A DNA stretch of 34,506 nt from Sphingomonas sp. ID1715 (GCF_013044515.1 NZ_JABEPR010000013.1:1-34506), one strand, 5' to 3'. Counted from the stretch's first letter, positions 25,613 to 33,693 are shown. Numbers and translations: made by a program. Notes: a model not told the origin generated them from the sequence alone.

Positions 25613-26617
25613 TCAAGCCTTCCCCACCACGCTTTCGGGCAGGTCCTTGCCGAACACGCGCTGATAATATTCGGCGACCAGCGCCCGCTCCGCCTCGTCG
25701 CATTTGTTGAGGAAGGAGAGGCGGAAGGCGAAGCCGACATCGCCGAAGATCAGCGTGTTCTGCGCCCAGGTGATCACGGTACGCGGGCTCATCACGGTCG
25801 AAATATCGCCGGCGATGAAGCCCTGGCGGGTCAGCTCCGCCACCTTGACCATATTTTCGACCTGCTTCTTGCCTTCCGGCTGATCATATTCGCCGGACTT
25901 GGCGAGCACGATCTGCGCTTCGACCTGCGCCGGCAGATAATTGAGCGTGACCACGATGTTCCAGCGGTCCATCTGGCCCTGATTGATCTGCTGGGTGCCG
26001 TGATACAGCCCCGTGGTGTCGCCCAGACCGACCGTGTTCGCCGTGGCGAACAGGCGGAAATAATGGTTCGGCCGGATCACGCGATTCTGGTCGAGCAGCG
26101 TCAGCTTGCCTTCGGTCTCGAGCACGCGCTGGATCACGAACATCACGTCCGGGCGGCCGGCGTCATATTCGTCGAACACCAGGGCGACCGGATGCTGCAG
26201 CGCCCAGGGCAGCAGGCCCTCGCGGAACTCCGTTACCTGCTGGCCGTCGCGCAGCACGATCGCGTCGCGGCCAACGAGGTCGATGCGGCTGATATGGGCA
26301 TCGAGGTTGATGCGGATGCACGGCCAGTTCAGCCGCGCCGCCACCTGCTCGATATGGGTCGACTTGCCGGTGCCGTGATAGCCTTGGACCATCACGCGCC
26401 GATTATGGGCAAAGCCCGCCAGGATCGCGAGCGTGGTGTCCGGATCGAACACATAGGCCGGGTCCAGGTCGGGAACCCGCTCATCCGGCTCGCTGAAGGC
26501 CGGGCACATCATGTTGGTGTCGATGCCGAACAGTTCGCGGACGCTCACCTGTTTGTCGGGGGCAGCGAGGAGCGTGCGGTCGCGGCTGTCGGGCTGGGTG
26601 TTGGCAATGTCGGTCAT
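25613..26617 (-). CDS. cobS: cobaltochelatase CobS subunit (MoxR-like AAA+ ATPase)
   Basis: CobS is the AAA+ ATPase that forms a ring and, with CobT, powers cobalt chelation by CobN. The 334-residue protein has an N-terminal segment [14 protein letters not shown], Walker A GYHGTGKS (79-86), Walker B LVFDE (146-150), sensor-type [19 protein letters not shown] and the C-terminal part ending [10 protein letters not shown]. This sequence pattern is that of CobS proper within the MoxR family. It is followed by cobT on the same strand. Confidence 0.95.
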   Translation of the reverse strand: MTDIANTQPDSRDRTLLAAPDKQVSVRELFGIDTNMMCPAFSEPDERVPDLDPAYVFDPDTTLAILAGFAHNRRVMVQGYHGTGKSTHIEQVAARLNWPCIRINLDAHISRIDLVGRDAIVLRDGQQVTEFREGLLPWALQHPVALVFDEYDAGRPDVMFVIQRVLETEGKLTLLDQNRVIRPNHYFRLFATANTVGLGDTTGLYHGTQQINQGQMDRWNIVVTLNYLPAQVEAQIVLAKSGEYDQPEGKKQVENMVKVAELTRQGFIAGDISTVMSPRTVITWAQNTLIFGDVGFAFRLSFLNKCDEAERALVAEYYQRVFGKDLPESVVGKA

Positions 26618-26658
26618 GACGGCCCTGCGTTAGGGATGGAGCGCTGCCCCCGCAAGCG

Positions 26659-27333
26659 TCAGGCGAGTTTGTCGGGCAGCGGAAACAGGGTGACGAAACG
26701 CGCGGCGAGCGCACCGTCTCCTTCGACGCCGATCGTATCGAGCGGAGCGCCGCCATAGACCACCGCCGCCAGTTCGACCGGCGTGCCGCTGAACACCAGC
26801 GCGGCATCGTCGGGCTCACCGCGCGCGATGCGGATCTCGCCGCCGCTCAGCTGCGCGCGGAAAGCCTCTTCGCCGAAGCGGAAGCCGATCACGGCGTCGA
26901 TGCCGCGCGCACGCTCCGCGTCCAGCATGGTCCGGAACGACAGCATGATGGAGGCCGCGGACAGCGGCAGCGTCGGATCGTGGAGCGGCGACTGAGCGGC
27001 CCAGCGGCCGAGTTCCTTGATCACCGTCTCCGCCGCGTAACCAAGTCGCGTCAGTTCATAGACCTGGACTGAAGCCGGAGGCGGGAGCTTGCGCCGCATC
27101 AGGATGCCCGAACTCTCCAGCCCTTCCAGGCGCTGGGTCAGCACATTGGCGCTGATGCCGGGCAGGCCCGTCTTCAGCTCGCCGAATCGCCGCGGCCCGA
27201 ACATCAGCTCGCGCACGATCAGCAGCGACCAGCGCTCGCCGACCAGCTCCAGCGCCATCGCCGTGCCGCAGGCGTCGTCATACCAGCGCGCGCGGGCCAG
27301 CTTGGGTTGCTCAGTTGCATTTTCTAACTTCAC
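26659..27333 (-). CDS. HxlR-type transcriptional regulator with SCP2-like C-terminal domain
   Basis: This is a 224-residue winged-helix regulator. The HxlR domain (about residues 10-105) contains YDDACGTAMALELVGERWSL, LMFGPRRFGELKTGLPGISA and LTQRLEGLESSGILMRRKLP. A C-terminal region (about 130-220) with VFSGTPVELAAVVYGGAPLD resembles an SCP2 or sterol-carrier domain that may bind a lipid-like ligand. The start is taken as GTG 27333 (VKLENATEQPKLARARWYDD), which matches homologues; a TTG ten codons earlier also opens the frame. It is divergent from the VOC/GST operon and the most likely regulator of it. An imperfect repeated motif lies across its start. Confidence 0.9.
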   Translation of the reverse strand: MKLENATEQPKLARARWYDDACGTAMALELVGERWSLLIVRELMFGPRRFGELKTGLPGISANVLTQRLEGLESSGILMRRKLPPPASVQVYELTRLGYAAETVIKELGRWAAQSPLHDPTLPLSAASIMLSFRTMLDAERARGIDAVIGFRFGEEAFRAQLSGGEIRIARGEPDDAALVFSGTPVELAAVVYGGAPLDTIGVEGDGALAARFVTLFPLPDKLA

Positions 27334-27344
27334 AGTTGCTTTTA
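27312..27344. promoter_or_regulatory. candidate operator: direct repeats at the HxlR start
   Basis: CAGTTGCATTTT (27312-27323) and CAGTTGCTTTTA (27333-27344) are direct repeats exactly 21 bp apart, which is two turns of the helix. Between them AACTTCACAGTT is also an inverted repeat. The site covers the first codons of the regulator and faces the divergent operon. Confidence 0.4.
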
Positions 27345-27403
27345 ATAACCAAAGTGCGCACAAGGATCAACAGGTGATTCGCAAGGCGCCGATGGAGGGA
27401 CAG

Positions 27404-27820
27404 ATGCCGAGGATGATTTTCGTGAACCTGCCGGTCACGGACCTGGATCGATCGATCCGCTTTTACGAAGCGATCGGGTGCGAAAGGAATCCGCAATTCT
27501 CGAACGAGGCGGCGGCGATGCTGACCTGGTCGGACACGATCAGCTTCATGCTGCTGACGCATGATTTCTACCGCACCTTCACGACCAAGCAGATCGCCGA
27601 CGCGCACGCGACCAGCGCAGTGCTGCTCTGCCTCTCCCGCGACAGCCGTGCCGAGGTCGATTCGATCACCGAAGCAGCGCTTGCCGCCGGCGGCCGCGAG
27701 CCGCGCCCGGTGCAGGATATGGGCTTCATGTACGGCCGCGCCTTCGAGGATCCGGACGGCCATGTTTTCGAGCCGATGTGGATGGACATGGCCGCAATGG
27801 AGCAGGCTCAGGCCGCCTGA
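27404..27820 (+). CDS. VOC-fold (glyoxalase-like) protein 1
   Basis: A 138-residue single VOC domain resembles glyoxalase/bleomycin-resistance-type proteins. It opens MPRMIFVNLPVTDLDRSIRF with the YEAIGC first module, then SFMLLTHDFYRTFTTKQIAD and ends AFEDPDGHVFEPMWMD. VOC proteins bind metals or small molecules and act as lyases, dioxygenases or binding proteins; the substrate cannot be read from the sequence. GGAGGG lies 5 bp upstream of ATG 27404, which decides the start. It is the first gene of a run of nine. It is a clear paralogue of the next gene. Confidence 0.88.
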   Translation: MPRMIFVNLPVTDLDRSIRFYEAIGCERNPQFSNEAAAMLTWSDTISFMLLTHDFYRTFTTKQIADAHATSAVLLCLSRDSRAEVDSITEAALAAGGREPRPVQDMGFMYGRAFEDPDGHVFEPMWMDMAAMEQAQAA

Positions 27821-27849
27821 CCCGGCCGACACCTTCGAGGAGAGGCGCA

Positions 27850-28272
27850 ATGCCCAAAACGATCTTCATCAACTTGCCGGTGTCCGATCTGCGGCGCTCG
27901 ATCGCCTTTTATGAAGCGATCGGCTGCACCAGGAACGACGCCTTTTCGAACGACCGCGCGGCCATGCTCAGCTGGTCCGATTCGATCGGCTTCATGCTGA
28001 TGACGCACGATATGCTGCGCACCTTCACGACCAAGTCGATCGCCGATCCGTCGACGGCGACGCTCGGGCACTACGCCCTTGCGCTGGACAGCCGGGAGGA
28101 TGTGGACCGGATCGCGGCGGCCGCTCTCGCCGCGGGAGGTCGCGAACTGCATGGTGCGGAAGACGAAGGCTTCATGTACAGCCGTGCCTTCGAGGATCCG
28201 GACGGCCACGCCTTCGGCCCCTTCTGGATGGATGCGGCCGCCGCGACCGCGCCCCAGGCGGAGGCGGCGTGA
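27850..28272 (+). CDS. VOC-fold (glyoxalase-like) protein 2
   Basis: A 140-residue single VOC domain is very similar to the preceding gene: both share FxNLPVxDLxRSIxFYEAIG, TFTTK.IAD and RAFEDPDGHxF, so this is a tandem duplicate. Differences lie mainly in the middle (LGHYALALDSREDVDRIAAA against a VLLCLSRDS version) and at the C-terminus (DAAAATAPQAEAA). AGGAGAGGCG precedes the ATG. The stop overlaps the next gene's ATG by one base. Confidence 0.88.
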   Translation: MPKTIFINLPVSDLRRSIAFYEAIGCTRNDAFSNDRAAMLSWSDSIGFMLMTHDMLRTFTTKSIADPSTATLGHYALALDSREDVDRIAAAALAAGGRELHGAEDEGFMYSRAFEDPDGHAFGPFWMDAAAATAPQAEAA

Positions 28273-28751
28273 TGCAGAAGCTGATCACGACCCTCTGGTC
28301 AAACCACACCGCCGAGGAACAGGCGGAGTTCTACGCGAAGCTGCTGCCCGACAGCCGCATCGAGCAGGTCAATCGCTCGCCGGTCGACACACCTTCCGGT
28401 CCGGCCGGGCAGGTGCTGACCGTCATCATGACGATCCTGGGCCAGCGCTTCTGCCTGCTGAATGGCGGGCCGATGTTCCCGCAGACCGAAGCCGTGTCGT
28501 TCATGATCCTGACCGACGATCAGGCCGAAACGGACCGGCTTTGGGATGCAATCACCGGCAATGGCGGGCAGGAAAGCGCCTGCGGCTGGTGCAAGGACAA
28601 ATGGGGCGTATCGTGGCAGGTGACGCCGCGCCGCCTGCTCGAGCTCACCACCGATGCGGACGCCGGGAAGGCCAGGCGCGCCATGGAAGCGATGATGACG
28701 ATGCGAAAGATCGACATCGCGGCAATCGAGAAGGCGGCGGCCGGTGCGTAG
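28272..28751 (+). CDS. PhnB-like / DUF VOC-superfamily protein
   Basis: A 159-residue protein has the 3-demethylubiquinone-methyltransferase-like (PhnB-type) VOC fold. It begins MQKLITTLWSNHTAEEQAEF with YAKLLPDS, then ILGQRFCLLNGGPMFPQTEA and VSFMILTDDQAETDRLWDAI, and ends with CKDKWGVSWQVTPRRLLELT. Despite the family name, no methyltransferase activity is established for most members; the ligand is unknown. The ATG at 28272 shares its A with the stop of the preceding gene. Its last 8 bp overlap the next gene. Confidence 0.88.
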   Translation: MQKLITTLWSNHTAEEQAEFYAKLLPDSRIEQVNRSPVDTPSGPAGQVLTVIMTILGQRFCLLNGGPMFPQTEAVSFMILTDDQAETDRLWDAITGNGGQESACGWCKDKWGVSWQVTPRRLLELTTDADAGKARRAMEAMMTMRKIDIAAIEKAAAGA

Positions 28752-29466
28752 GATCGTCGGCGGCGTCTTCCAGTCGCTGGACGGCGTGATCCAGGCGCCA
28801 GGCGGACCGACCGAGGACCCGACCGGCGGCTTCGCGCATGGCGGCTGGCTGCCGCAATTCTTCGACGAGGAGGTCGGCCGCGCGATCGATCGGCTGTTCA
28901 ATCGCCCCTACGCGCTGCTGCTCGGCCGGCGCACGTACGAAATCTTCGCCGCCTATTGGCCCTATGTGGGCCGTGAGACCACCGACATGGGCGACACGTT
29001 CGAGCGGGTCGGCAGCGACGATGGCGAGGCGGATGCGATCGCCATGGGCGAGGCCTTCACCCGCGCGGACAAGTTCGTGCTGACCCGCGGCGCGCCCGAT
29101 CTCGGCTGGGCGAACAGCCACCGGCTCGACAGCATCGACGCGTTGCAGGCGGTGAAACAGGGCGACGGCCCCGACCTGCTGATCCAGGGCAGCAGCACGC
29201 TCTATCCGCAACTGCTCGCGCACGGATTGCTGGACGAGTTGACGGCGATGACCTTCCCGGTCGTGCTGGGCCAAGGCAAGCGGCTGTTCGGCGACGGCAC
29301 GCCGGCGCGTACTTTGCGCATGGCCGACAGCAAGGCGACGCCCGCCGGTGCGATCATTGCCACCTATGTGCCTCAGGGCGAGCCCGATCACGGCTGGGCC
29401 GGTCCGCAAACGAGCAGCGCACGCGAACTCGAGCGTCAGCGCCGCATGGCCGATGGCAGCTGGTGA
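28744..29466 (+). CDS. dihydrofolate-reductase-like (RibD C-terminal type) protein
   Basis: This is a 240-residue NADPH-reductase-fold protein of the DHFR/RibD_C superfamily. It starts VRRIVGGVFQSLDGVIQAPG, with LLLGRRTYEIFAAYWPYVGR, then the pyridine-nucleotide region LLIQGSSTLYPQLLAHGLLD and PVVLGQGKRLFGDG. Family members range from folate or riboflavin reductases to stand-alone reductases of unknown substrate. The GTG at 28744 overlaps the upstream gene by 8 bp. It carries a C-terminal polar extension of about 25 residues (DHGWAGPQTSSARELERQRR) not needed for the fold. Confidence 0.88.
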   Translation: MRRIVGGVFQSLDGVIQAPGGPTEDPTGGFAHGGWLPQFFDEEVGRAIDRLFNRPYALLLGRRTYEIFAAYWPYVGRETTDMGDTFERVGSDDGEADAIAMGEAFTRADKFVLTRGAPDLGWANSHRLDSIDALQAVKQGDGPDLLIQGSSTLYPQLLAHGLLDELTAMTFPVVLGQGKRLFGDGTPARTLRMADSKATPAGAIIATYVPQGEPDHGWAGPQTSSARELERQRRMADGSW

Positions 29467-29492
29467 CATCAATCAAAGGGAGGACCTGCACG

Positions 29493-30275
29493 ATGACCAA
29501 CCCGCCCGGCAGCTTCATCTGGTATGAGCTGATGACCCCCGACAACGGCGCCTCGGCCGACTTCTATGCCGGCCTGCTCGGCTGGCAGATGGGCGGCGAC
29601 CCCCATTATCGCGAGATCACGGCCAGCGAAGGCATGGTCGGCGGCATGCTCCAGTTGACGCCGGAGATGAGCTCCGGTGGCGCGCGCCCGGCCTGGGTCG
29701 CCTATCTGAGCGTCGAGGATGTCGACCGCACCGTGGCGCAGGTCGAAGCACAGGGCGGGCGCGTGCTGATGCCGGCGCGCGACATGGAGGATGTCGGCCG
29801 CTTTGCGATGATCGCCGATCCGCAGGGTGTGCCCTCCTATGTCATGCGACCGATCCCGCCCGCCGATCGCCCCGACGCGAGCAGCAACGCTTTTGCCGCG
29901 GAGCGGCCGATGCTCGGCCATTGCGCCTGGAACGAGTTGTCGACCACCGATCCGGCGGGTGCCTGGCGCTTCTATGGCGACCTCTTTGGCTGGACCAAGG
30001 ACGGAGCCATGCCGATGGGCGAGATGGGCGATTATGAGTTCATCCGCCATGGCGACCACATGCTCGGCGCGATCATGCCGAAGATGCCGCAGGCGCCGGC
30101 GCCCGCCTGGACCTATTATTTCCGCGTCGCCGACATCGACGTCGCGGCCCGCTACATCAAGGATCGGGGCGCGACCCTGTTCCTGGAGCCGATGGAAATA
30201 CCCGGCGGCGACTATTCGCTCCACGCGGCCGATCCCCAAGGCGCCGCCTTCGGGCTGGTCGGACCGAGGCGCTGA
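29493..30275 (+). CDS. VOC-fold protein with two domains
   Basis: A 260-residue protein contains two glyoxalase-like domains in tandem. The first (about residues 1-120) starts GSFIWYELMTPDNGASADFY. The second (from about 138) starts LGHCAWNELSTTDPAGAWRF and ends YSLHAADPQGAAFGLVGPRR. This is the pattern of bicupin-like VOC proteins of the CFP30B/27 kDa-antigen group, of unknown ligand. GGGAGGACC lies ahead of ATG 29493, which is preferred over an ATG 10 codons upstream. It sits in the middle of the operon. Confidence 0.88.
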   Translation: MTNPPGSFIWYELMTPDNGASADFYAGLLGWQMGGDPHYREITASEGMVGGMLQLTPEMSSGGARPAWVAYLSVEDVDRTVAQVEAQGGRVLMPARDMEDVGRFAMIADPQGVPSYVMRPIPPADRPDASSNAFAAERPMLGHCAWNELSTTDPAGAWRFYGDLFGWTKDGAMPMGEMGDYEFIRHGDHMLGAIMPKMPQAPAPAWTYYFRVADIDVAARYIKDRGATLFLEPMEIPGGDYSLHAADPQGAAFGLVGPRR

Positions 30276-30277
30276 GC

Positions 30278-30931
30278 GTGGACCTCTTTGCTCACCCCTT
30301 CTCGTCCTATTGCTGGAAGGTGCTGATCCCGCTTTACGAGAACGGCATCCAATTCACCTATCGCAACGTCGACCCTGCTTACCCGGACAATGGTGCCGAA
30401 CTTGCCCGGCTGTGGCCGCTCGGCAAATTTCCGCTGCTGGTGGATCAGGGGCGGCCGATCGCTGAATCCTCGATCATCATCGAACATCTGCAGCTGCATC
30501 ATCCGGGCGCGGTGCAGCTGATCCCCGACGACCCCGAGTCGGCGCTGGAGGTGCGCTTCATGGACCGGATGTTCGACAATCATGTGATGGCGAACATGCA
30601 GCGGGTGGTGAACGACGCCCTGCGCCCGCCCGAACGCCGCGATGCGGTCGAGGTCGAGCAGGCCAGGGCGGCATTGGAGACGGCCTATCGCTGGCTCGAC
30701 GCCTGGATGAACGGCCGCGAATGGGCGGCTGCCGACCGGTTCAGCCTCGCCGATTGCGCCGCCGCGCCCGCGCTCTTCTACGCCGACTGGGTGCACCCGA
30801 TCGACGAAGCCCTGCCGGCTCTAAAGGCATATCGCGCGCGGCTGCTCGCCCGACCGAGCGTCGCCCGCACCGTTGATGAAGCGCGCCCCTATCGCGCCTA
30901 TTTCCCGCTCGGCGCCCCCGACCGGGACTGA
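30278..30931 (+). CDS. glutathione S-transferase family protein 1
   Basis: A 217-residue GST-fold protein opens MDLFAHPFSSYCWKVLIPLY (GTG start), a thioredoxin-like N-terminal domain with Ser and Cys in the SSYCWK segment at the usual active-site position. It continues PLGKFPLLVDQGRPIAESSI, the cis-Pro and glutathione-binding ESS motif. The helical C-terminal domain has FSLADCAAAPALFYADW. The reaction (conjugation, isomerisation or dehalogenation) is not known. It starts 2 bp after the previous stop. Confidence 0.9.
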   Translation: MDLFAHPFSSYCWKVLIPLYENGIQFTYRNVDPAYPDNGAELARLWPLGKFPLLVDQGRPIAESSIIIEHLQLHHPGAVQLIPDDPESALEVRFMDRMFDNHVMANMQRVVNDALRPPERRDAVEVEQARAALETAYRWLDAWMNGREWAAADRFSLADCAAAPALFYADWVHPIDEALPALKAYRARLLARPSVARTVDEARPYRAYFPLGAPDRD

Positions 30932-30943
30932 GGGAGACACTCG

Positions 30944-31396
30944 ATGCACGAGCTCAGCATCACCCGCCTGATCGACGCGCCGCCGGAGACGGTCTGGCGC
31001 GTCTGGACCGAGCGGACCGAGGAATGGTTCTGCCCCAAGCCGTGGCGGGTCGAGATCCAGGAACAGGATCTGCGACCCGGCGGCCGCTCGGCGATGGTCA
31101 TGCACGGACCCGCGGGCGAGGAGATGCCGATGGAAGGCGTCTTCCTGGAAGTGGTGCCGGGGCGGCGCATCGTTTCCACCGACGCGTTCAAGGCCGGATG
31201 GCAGCCGCAAGGCCCGTTCATGGTCGCCATTACTGAGTTCGAACCGGAAGGCGACAAGACGCGCTATCGCGCCACTGCCCGGCACTGGACCGAAGAGGCC
31301 AGGCAGCAGCACGAGGCGATGGGCTTCCAGGGCGGCTGGGGCAAGGTCGCGGAACAGCTTGCCCAACTGGCGGAGACCGAAGCGCATGCCGGTTGA
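30944..31396 (+). CDS. SRPBCC-fold protein (AHSA1 / polyketide-cyclase type)
   Basis: A 150-residue protein has the START-like SRPBCC fold, of the AHSA1 (activator of Hsp90 ATPase) group. It begins ITRLIDAPPETVWRVWTERT with EEWFCPKPW, then LRPGGRSAMVMHGPAG and EGVFLEVVPGRRIVSTDAFK, and ends in the helix QHEAMGFQGGWGKVAEQLAQ. The fold has a deep hydrophobic pocket. GGGAGACACTCG precedes the ATG. The stop overlaps the next gene by 11 bp. Confidence 0.9.
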   Translation: MHELSITRLIDAPPETVWRVWTERTEEWFCPKPWRVEIQEQDLRPGGRSAMVMHGPAGEEMPMEGVFLEVVPGRRIVSTDAFKAGWQPQGPFMVAITEFEPEGDKTRYRATARHWTEEARQQHEAMGFQGGWGKVAEQLAQLAETEAHAG

Positions 31397-32048
31397 TCCG
31401 AACGCCGCGGTGACGGTCAGCGCCTATGACTGGGTGCCGGACTTCGCCAAGGGTCATGTCCGCGACCTGCGCGTTCGCTGGGCGCTGGAGGAAGTGGGCG
31501 TGCCCTATGCCACGCGCCTCCTCGACGTGCAGGCCGAGCGTCCCGCCGACTATATGGCCGTGCAGCCATTCGGGCAGGTTCCCAGCTATCGCGACGGACA
31601 TGCCGAGCTGTTCGAATCGGGCGCGATCGTGCTCCACATCGCGGATCGCTGGCCCGGCCTATTGCCGCAGGAGGCGAGTCGCCGCGCGCGGGCGAAAAGC
31701 TGGGTCGTAGCCGCGCTCAACAGCATTGAGCCGATCACGCAACAGCTCGCAGAGATGGACTTTTTCCATGCCGGCGAAGCCTGGACCAAGGAGCGTCGTC
31801 CTCAGGTCGCCGAGCAGGCGAACAAAAGGCTGCAGCAGCTGAGCGACTATCTCGGCGGCAGGGATTGGCTGGAAAGCGAGTTCACGGCCGGCGACCTGAT
31901 GATGATCGCCGTGCTGCGCATCTTCGACGGCCAGCCGACACTTGATCCCTACCCCAACCTGTCCGCTTATGTGGGGCGCGGCCAGAGCCGTCCTGCCTTT
32001 GCGCGCGCGCTTGCCGCACAGTTGGCCGATTTCAGGAAGGAGAGCTGA
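31386..32048 (+). CDS. glutathione S-transferase family protein 2
   Basis: A second GST-fold protein of 220 residues starts MPVDPNAAVTVSAYDWVPDF and LRVRWALEEVGVPYATRLLD; the usual N-terminal SPNS/S-type catalytic residue is not obvious (YDWVPD is found instead). The glutathione-binding region is QPFGQVPSYRDGHAELFESG, and the C-terminal helices include EFTAGDLMMIAVLRIFDGQP. It is not close to the first GST. It overlaps the preceding gene and is 1 bp from the DUF1428 gene. Confidence 0.9.
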   Translation: MPVDPNAAVTVSAYDWVPDFAKGHVRDLRVRWALEEVGVPYATRLLDVQAERPADYMAVQPFGQVPSYRDGHAELFESGAIVLHIADRWPGLLPQEASRRARAKSWVVAALNSIEPITQQLAEMDFFHAGEAWTKERRPQVAEQANKRLQQLSDYLGGRDWLESEFTAGDLMMIAVLRIFDGQPTLDPYPNLSAYVGRGQSRPAFARALAAQLADFRKES

Positions 32049-32049
32049 C

Positions 32050-32415
32050 ATGTCCTATATCGACGGCTTCGTTATCCCGGTGGCCGATGGCGACCGCCAG
32101 AAGTTCATCGATCACGCGCGCATGACGGACACGATGTTCAAGGAAATGGGCGCGCTCCGCATCGTCGAATGCTGGCAGGACGATGTGCCCGACGGCAAGG
32201 TCACCGATTTCCGCCGCTCGGTTCAGGCCCAGCAGGGCGAAAGCGTGGTCTTTTCCTGGATCGAATGGCCGGACAAGGCGACCCGCGACGCTGCCTTCGC
32301 CAAGATGATGGACCCGAACAATCCCGATCCGCGCATGGATCAGACCAAAAACCCGGTGCCCTTCGACGGCAAAAGGATGATCTTCGGCGGCTTCACGCCG
32401 ATCGTCGAGATCTAG
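32050..32415 (+). CDS. DUF1428-domain protein
   Basis: A 121-residue protein starts MSYIDGFVIPVADGDRQKFI, with MFKEMGALRIVECWQDDVPD and a C-terminus KRMIFGGFTPIVEI. This is the DUF1428 family (a ferredoxin-like alpha/beta fold, YbaA group), of unknown function. AGGAGAGCTGAC precedes the ATG. It is the last gene of the operon and ends in a 4-bp tail overlap with the thioesterase gene on the other strand, the CTAG giving a TAG stop to both. Confidence 0.9.
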   Translation: MSYIDGFVIPVADGDRQKFIDHARMTDTMFKEMGALRIVECWQDDVPDGKVTDFRRSVQAQQGESVVFSWIEWPDKATRDAAFAKMMDPNNPDPRMDQTKNPVPFDGKRMIFGGFTPIVEI

Positions 32416-32792
32416 TCCTCCCAGGCGATCGGCCGCGGCCGCTGCTGGTCGTCCAAAGCGACGAAGGTGAACAGGCCTTCGGTCACCTTGACCTGTGCGG
32501 CGCCGCGGCCGCGATCGGCGATCACCTCGATGCGAATGCCCATCGAGGTGCGGCCGCGCCGCTCGACATGGGCATAGACCGAGATGATGTCCTGCAGCAG
32601 CACGGGCGCAATGAACTTCATCGCCTCGATGGCGATGGTCGCGGTCGGTCCCTTGGCGGTGCGCCCGGCGACGATGCCGCCGGCAATGTCCATCTGGCTC
32701 AGCACCCAGCCGCCGAAGATATGACCGTTGGAGTTGATGTCGCCCGGGCGAGGCGCCACCCGCAGGATCGGTTCAGAGATCGTTGTCGTCAT
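32412..32792 (-). CDS. hotdog-fold acyl-CoA thioesterase (YciA type)
   Basis: A 126-residue single hotdog domain hydrolyses acyl-CoA by analogy with YciA. The catalytic region is PGDINSNGHIFGGWVLSQMD, with the usual DxN..GxxFGG pattern, followed by SMGIRIEVIADRGRGAAQVK and VTEGLFTFVALDDQQRPRPI. The ATG at 32792 is in frame and overlaps the small membrane-protein gene by 20 bp; a start 10 codons upstream is less likely. It is convergent with the DUF1428 gene. Confidence 0.9.
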   Translation of the reverse strand: MTTTISEPILRVAPRPGDINSNGHIFGGWVLSQMDIAGGIVAGRTAKGPTATIAIEAMKFIAPVLLQDIISVYAHVERRGRTSMGIRIEVIADRGRGAAQVKVTEGLFTFVALDDQQRPRPIAWED

Positions 32793-33066
32793 GCTGCGAG
32801 AAATCCTGAATGTGTTCGTCATGGCCGGTGCCCGAGCTCAGGAACACCAGCCCCATCAGCGCGGCGGCGAGCAGCACCGAAAAGAAGATGCCCCCCGCGG
32901 TGAAGACCAGGAACAGGATCGGCAGCGGCCCGCGGGTCTGCCACAGGATGCCGAGCGCGGTTGCCGTGGCTGCCAGCGACACCAGCGCCATCCACCACAT
33001 CAGCCTTTTGTAGCGTGCCCAGGCGAAGCGGGCATAGTCCGGGTCGGAAAGGTCGGGGCGGGCCAT
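32773..33066 (-). CDS. small membrane protein, unknown
   Basis: A 97-residue protein has two transmembrane helices, about residues 24-43 (WWMALVSLAATATALGILWQ) and 48-74 (with LPILFLVFTAGGIFFSVLLA). The N-terminus (MARPDLSDPDYARFAWARYK) is hydrophilic and the C-terminus is acidic and His-rich (GHDEHIQDFSQHDDNDL). GGGGGAAAGC precedes the ATG at 33066. It overlaps the thioesterase gene by 20 bp, so the two form a unit. The family is common in sphingomonads but unnamed to me. Confidence 0.75.
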   Translation of the reverse strand: MARPDLSDPDYARFAWARYKRLMWWMALVSLAATATALGILWQTRGPLPILFLVFTAGGIFFSVLLAAALMGLVFLSSGTGHDEHIQDFSQHDDNDL

Positions 33067-33136
33067 GCTTTCCCCCTTGCGGCGGGCGCGCCGGAACATC
33101 AATGGTGGCGGGACCAGCTTTCAAGGAGTCCCGGCC

Positions 33137-33565
33137 ATGACGATCGCGGCGGTTCTGAAGGGGCGGGAGGGGCAAGTCATCCAGGTTGCCGGCGACGCCC
33201 GGGTGGCCGAAGCGATTGCGCTGCTCTCCGAAAGGCGGATCGGCGCCTTGCCGGTGCTGGATGGCGACCGGGTCATTGGCATCTTCTCCGAGCGCGACGT
33301 GATCTATTGCATGGCGAAGGAAGGCGCGGCGGCGCTGTCGAAGCGTGTCTCGGAGGTCATGACCGCGCCGGCGCAGACCGTCGAGCCGGGGCAGAGCGTG
33401 CTCGGCGCCTTGTCGCTGATGACCGAGCGACGTTTCCGTCACCTGCCGGTCGTGGACGGCGGGCGCCTGGTCGGCTTCGTGTCGATCGGCGACCTGGTCA
33501 AATACCGGATCGACAAGATCGAGGCGGAAGCGGCGATGATGCGGGACTATATCCAGACCGCCTGA
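33137..33565 (+). CDS. protein with two CBS domains
   Basis: A 142-residue protein is made of two CBS domains, about residues 8-60 and 76-130 (AEAIALLSERRIGALPVLDG with GIFSERDVIYCMAKEG; and GALSLMTERRFRHLPVVDGG with GFVSIGDLVKYRIDKIEAE). CBS pairs bind adenosine nucleotides and act as energy or ionic sensors. No other domain is attached. AAGGAGTCCC precedes ATG 33137. It is 99 bp upstream of the rRNA promoter and transcribed towards it. Confidence 0.92.
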   Translation: MTIAAVLKGREGQVIQVAGDARVAEAIALLSERRIGALPVLDGDRVIGIFSERDVIYCMAKEGAAALSKRVSEVMTAPAQTVEPGQSVLGALSLMTERRFRHLPVVDGGRLVGFVSIGDLVKYRIDKIEAEAAMMRDYIQTA

Positions 33566-33664
33566 AGCCTCCCTTGTAGGACCACGTCCCGCCCCCATAT
33601 GGCGGTCCTCGCAGCGCCTGAGCGACCCTGTCGGCAAGCGCTTCGAAAAATCGCAAAAAGGCTG

Positions 33665-33693
33665 TTGACGGGCCGCAAAGCCCCTCATATATG
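33665..33693 (+). promoter_or_regulatory. rRNA operon promoter
   Basis: TTGACG (33665-33670), an exact 17-bp spacer and TATATG (33688-33693) form a strong sigma-70-type promoter 344 bp before the 16S start. The position and quality fit a ribosomal RNA operon promoter in alphaproteobacteria. No gene is supported between here and the 16S gene. Confidence 0.75.
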
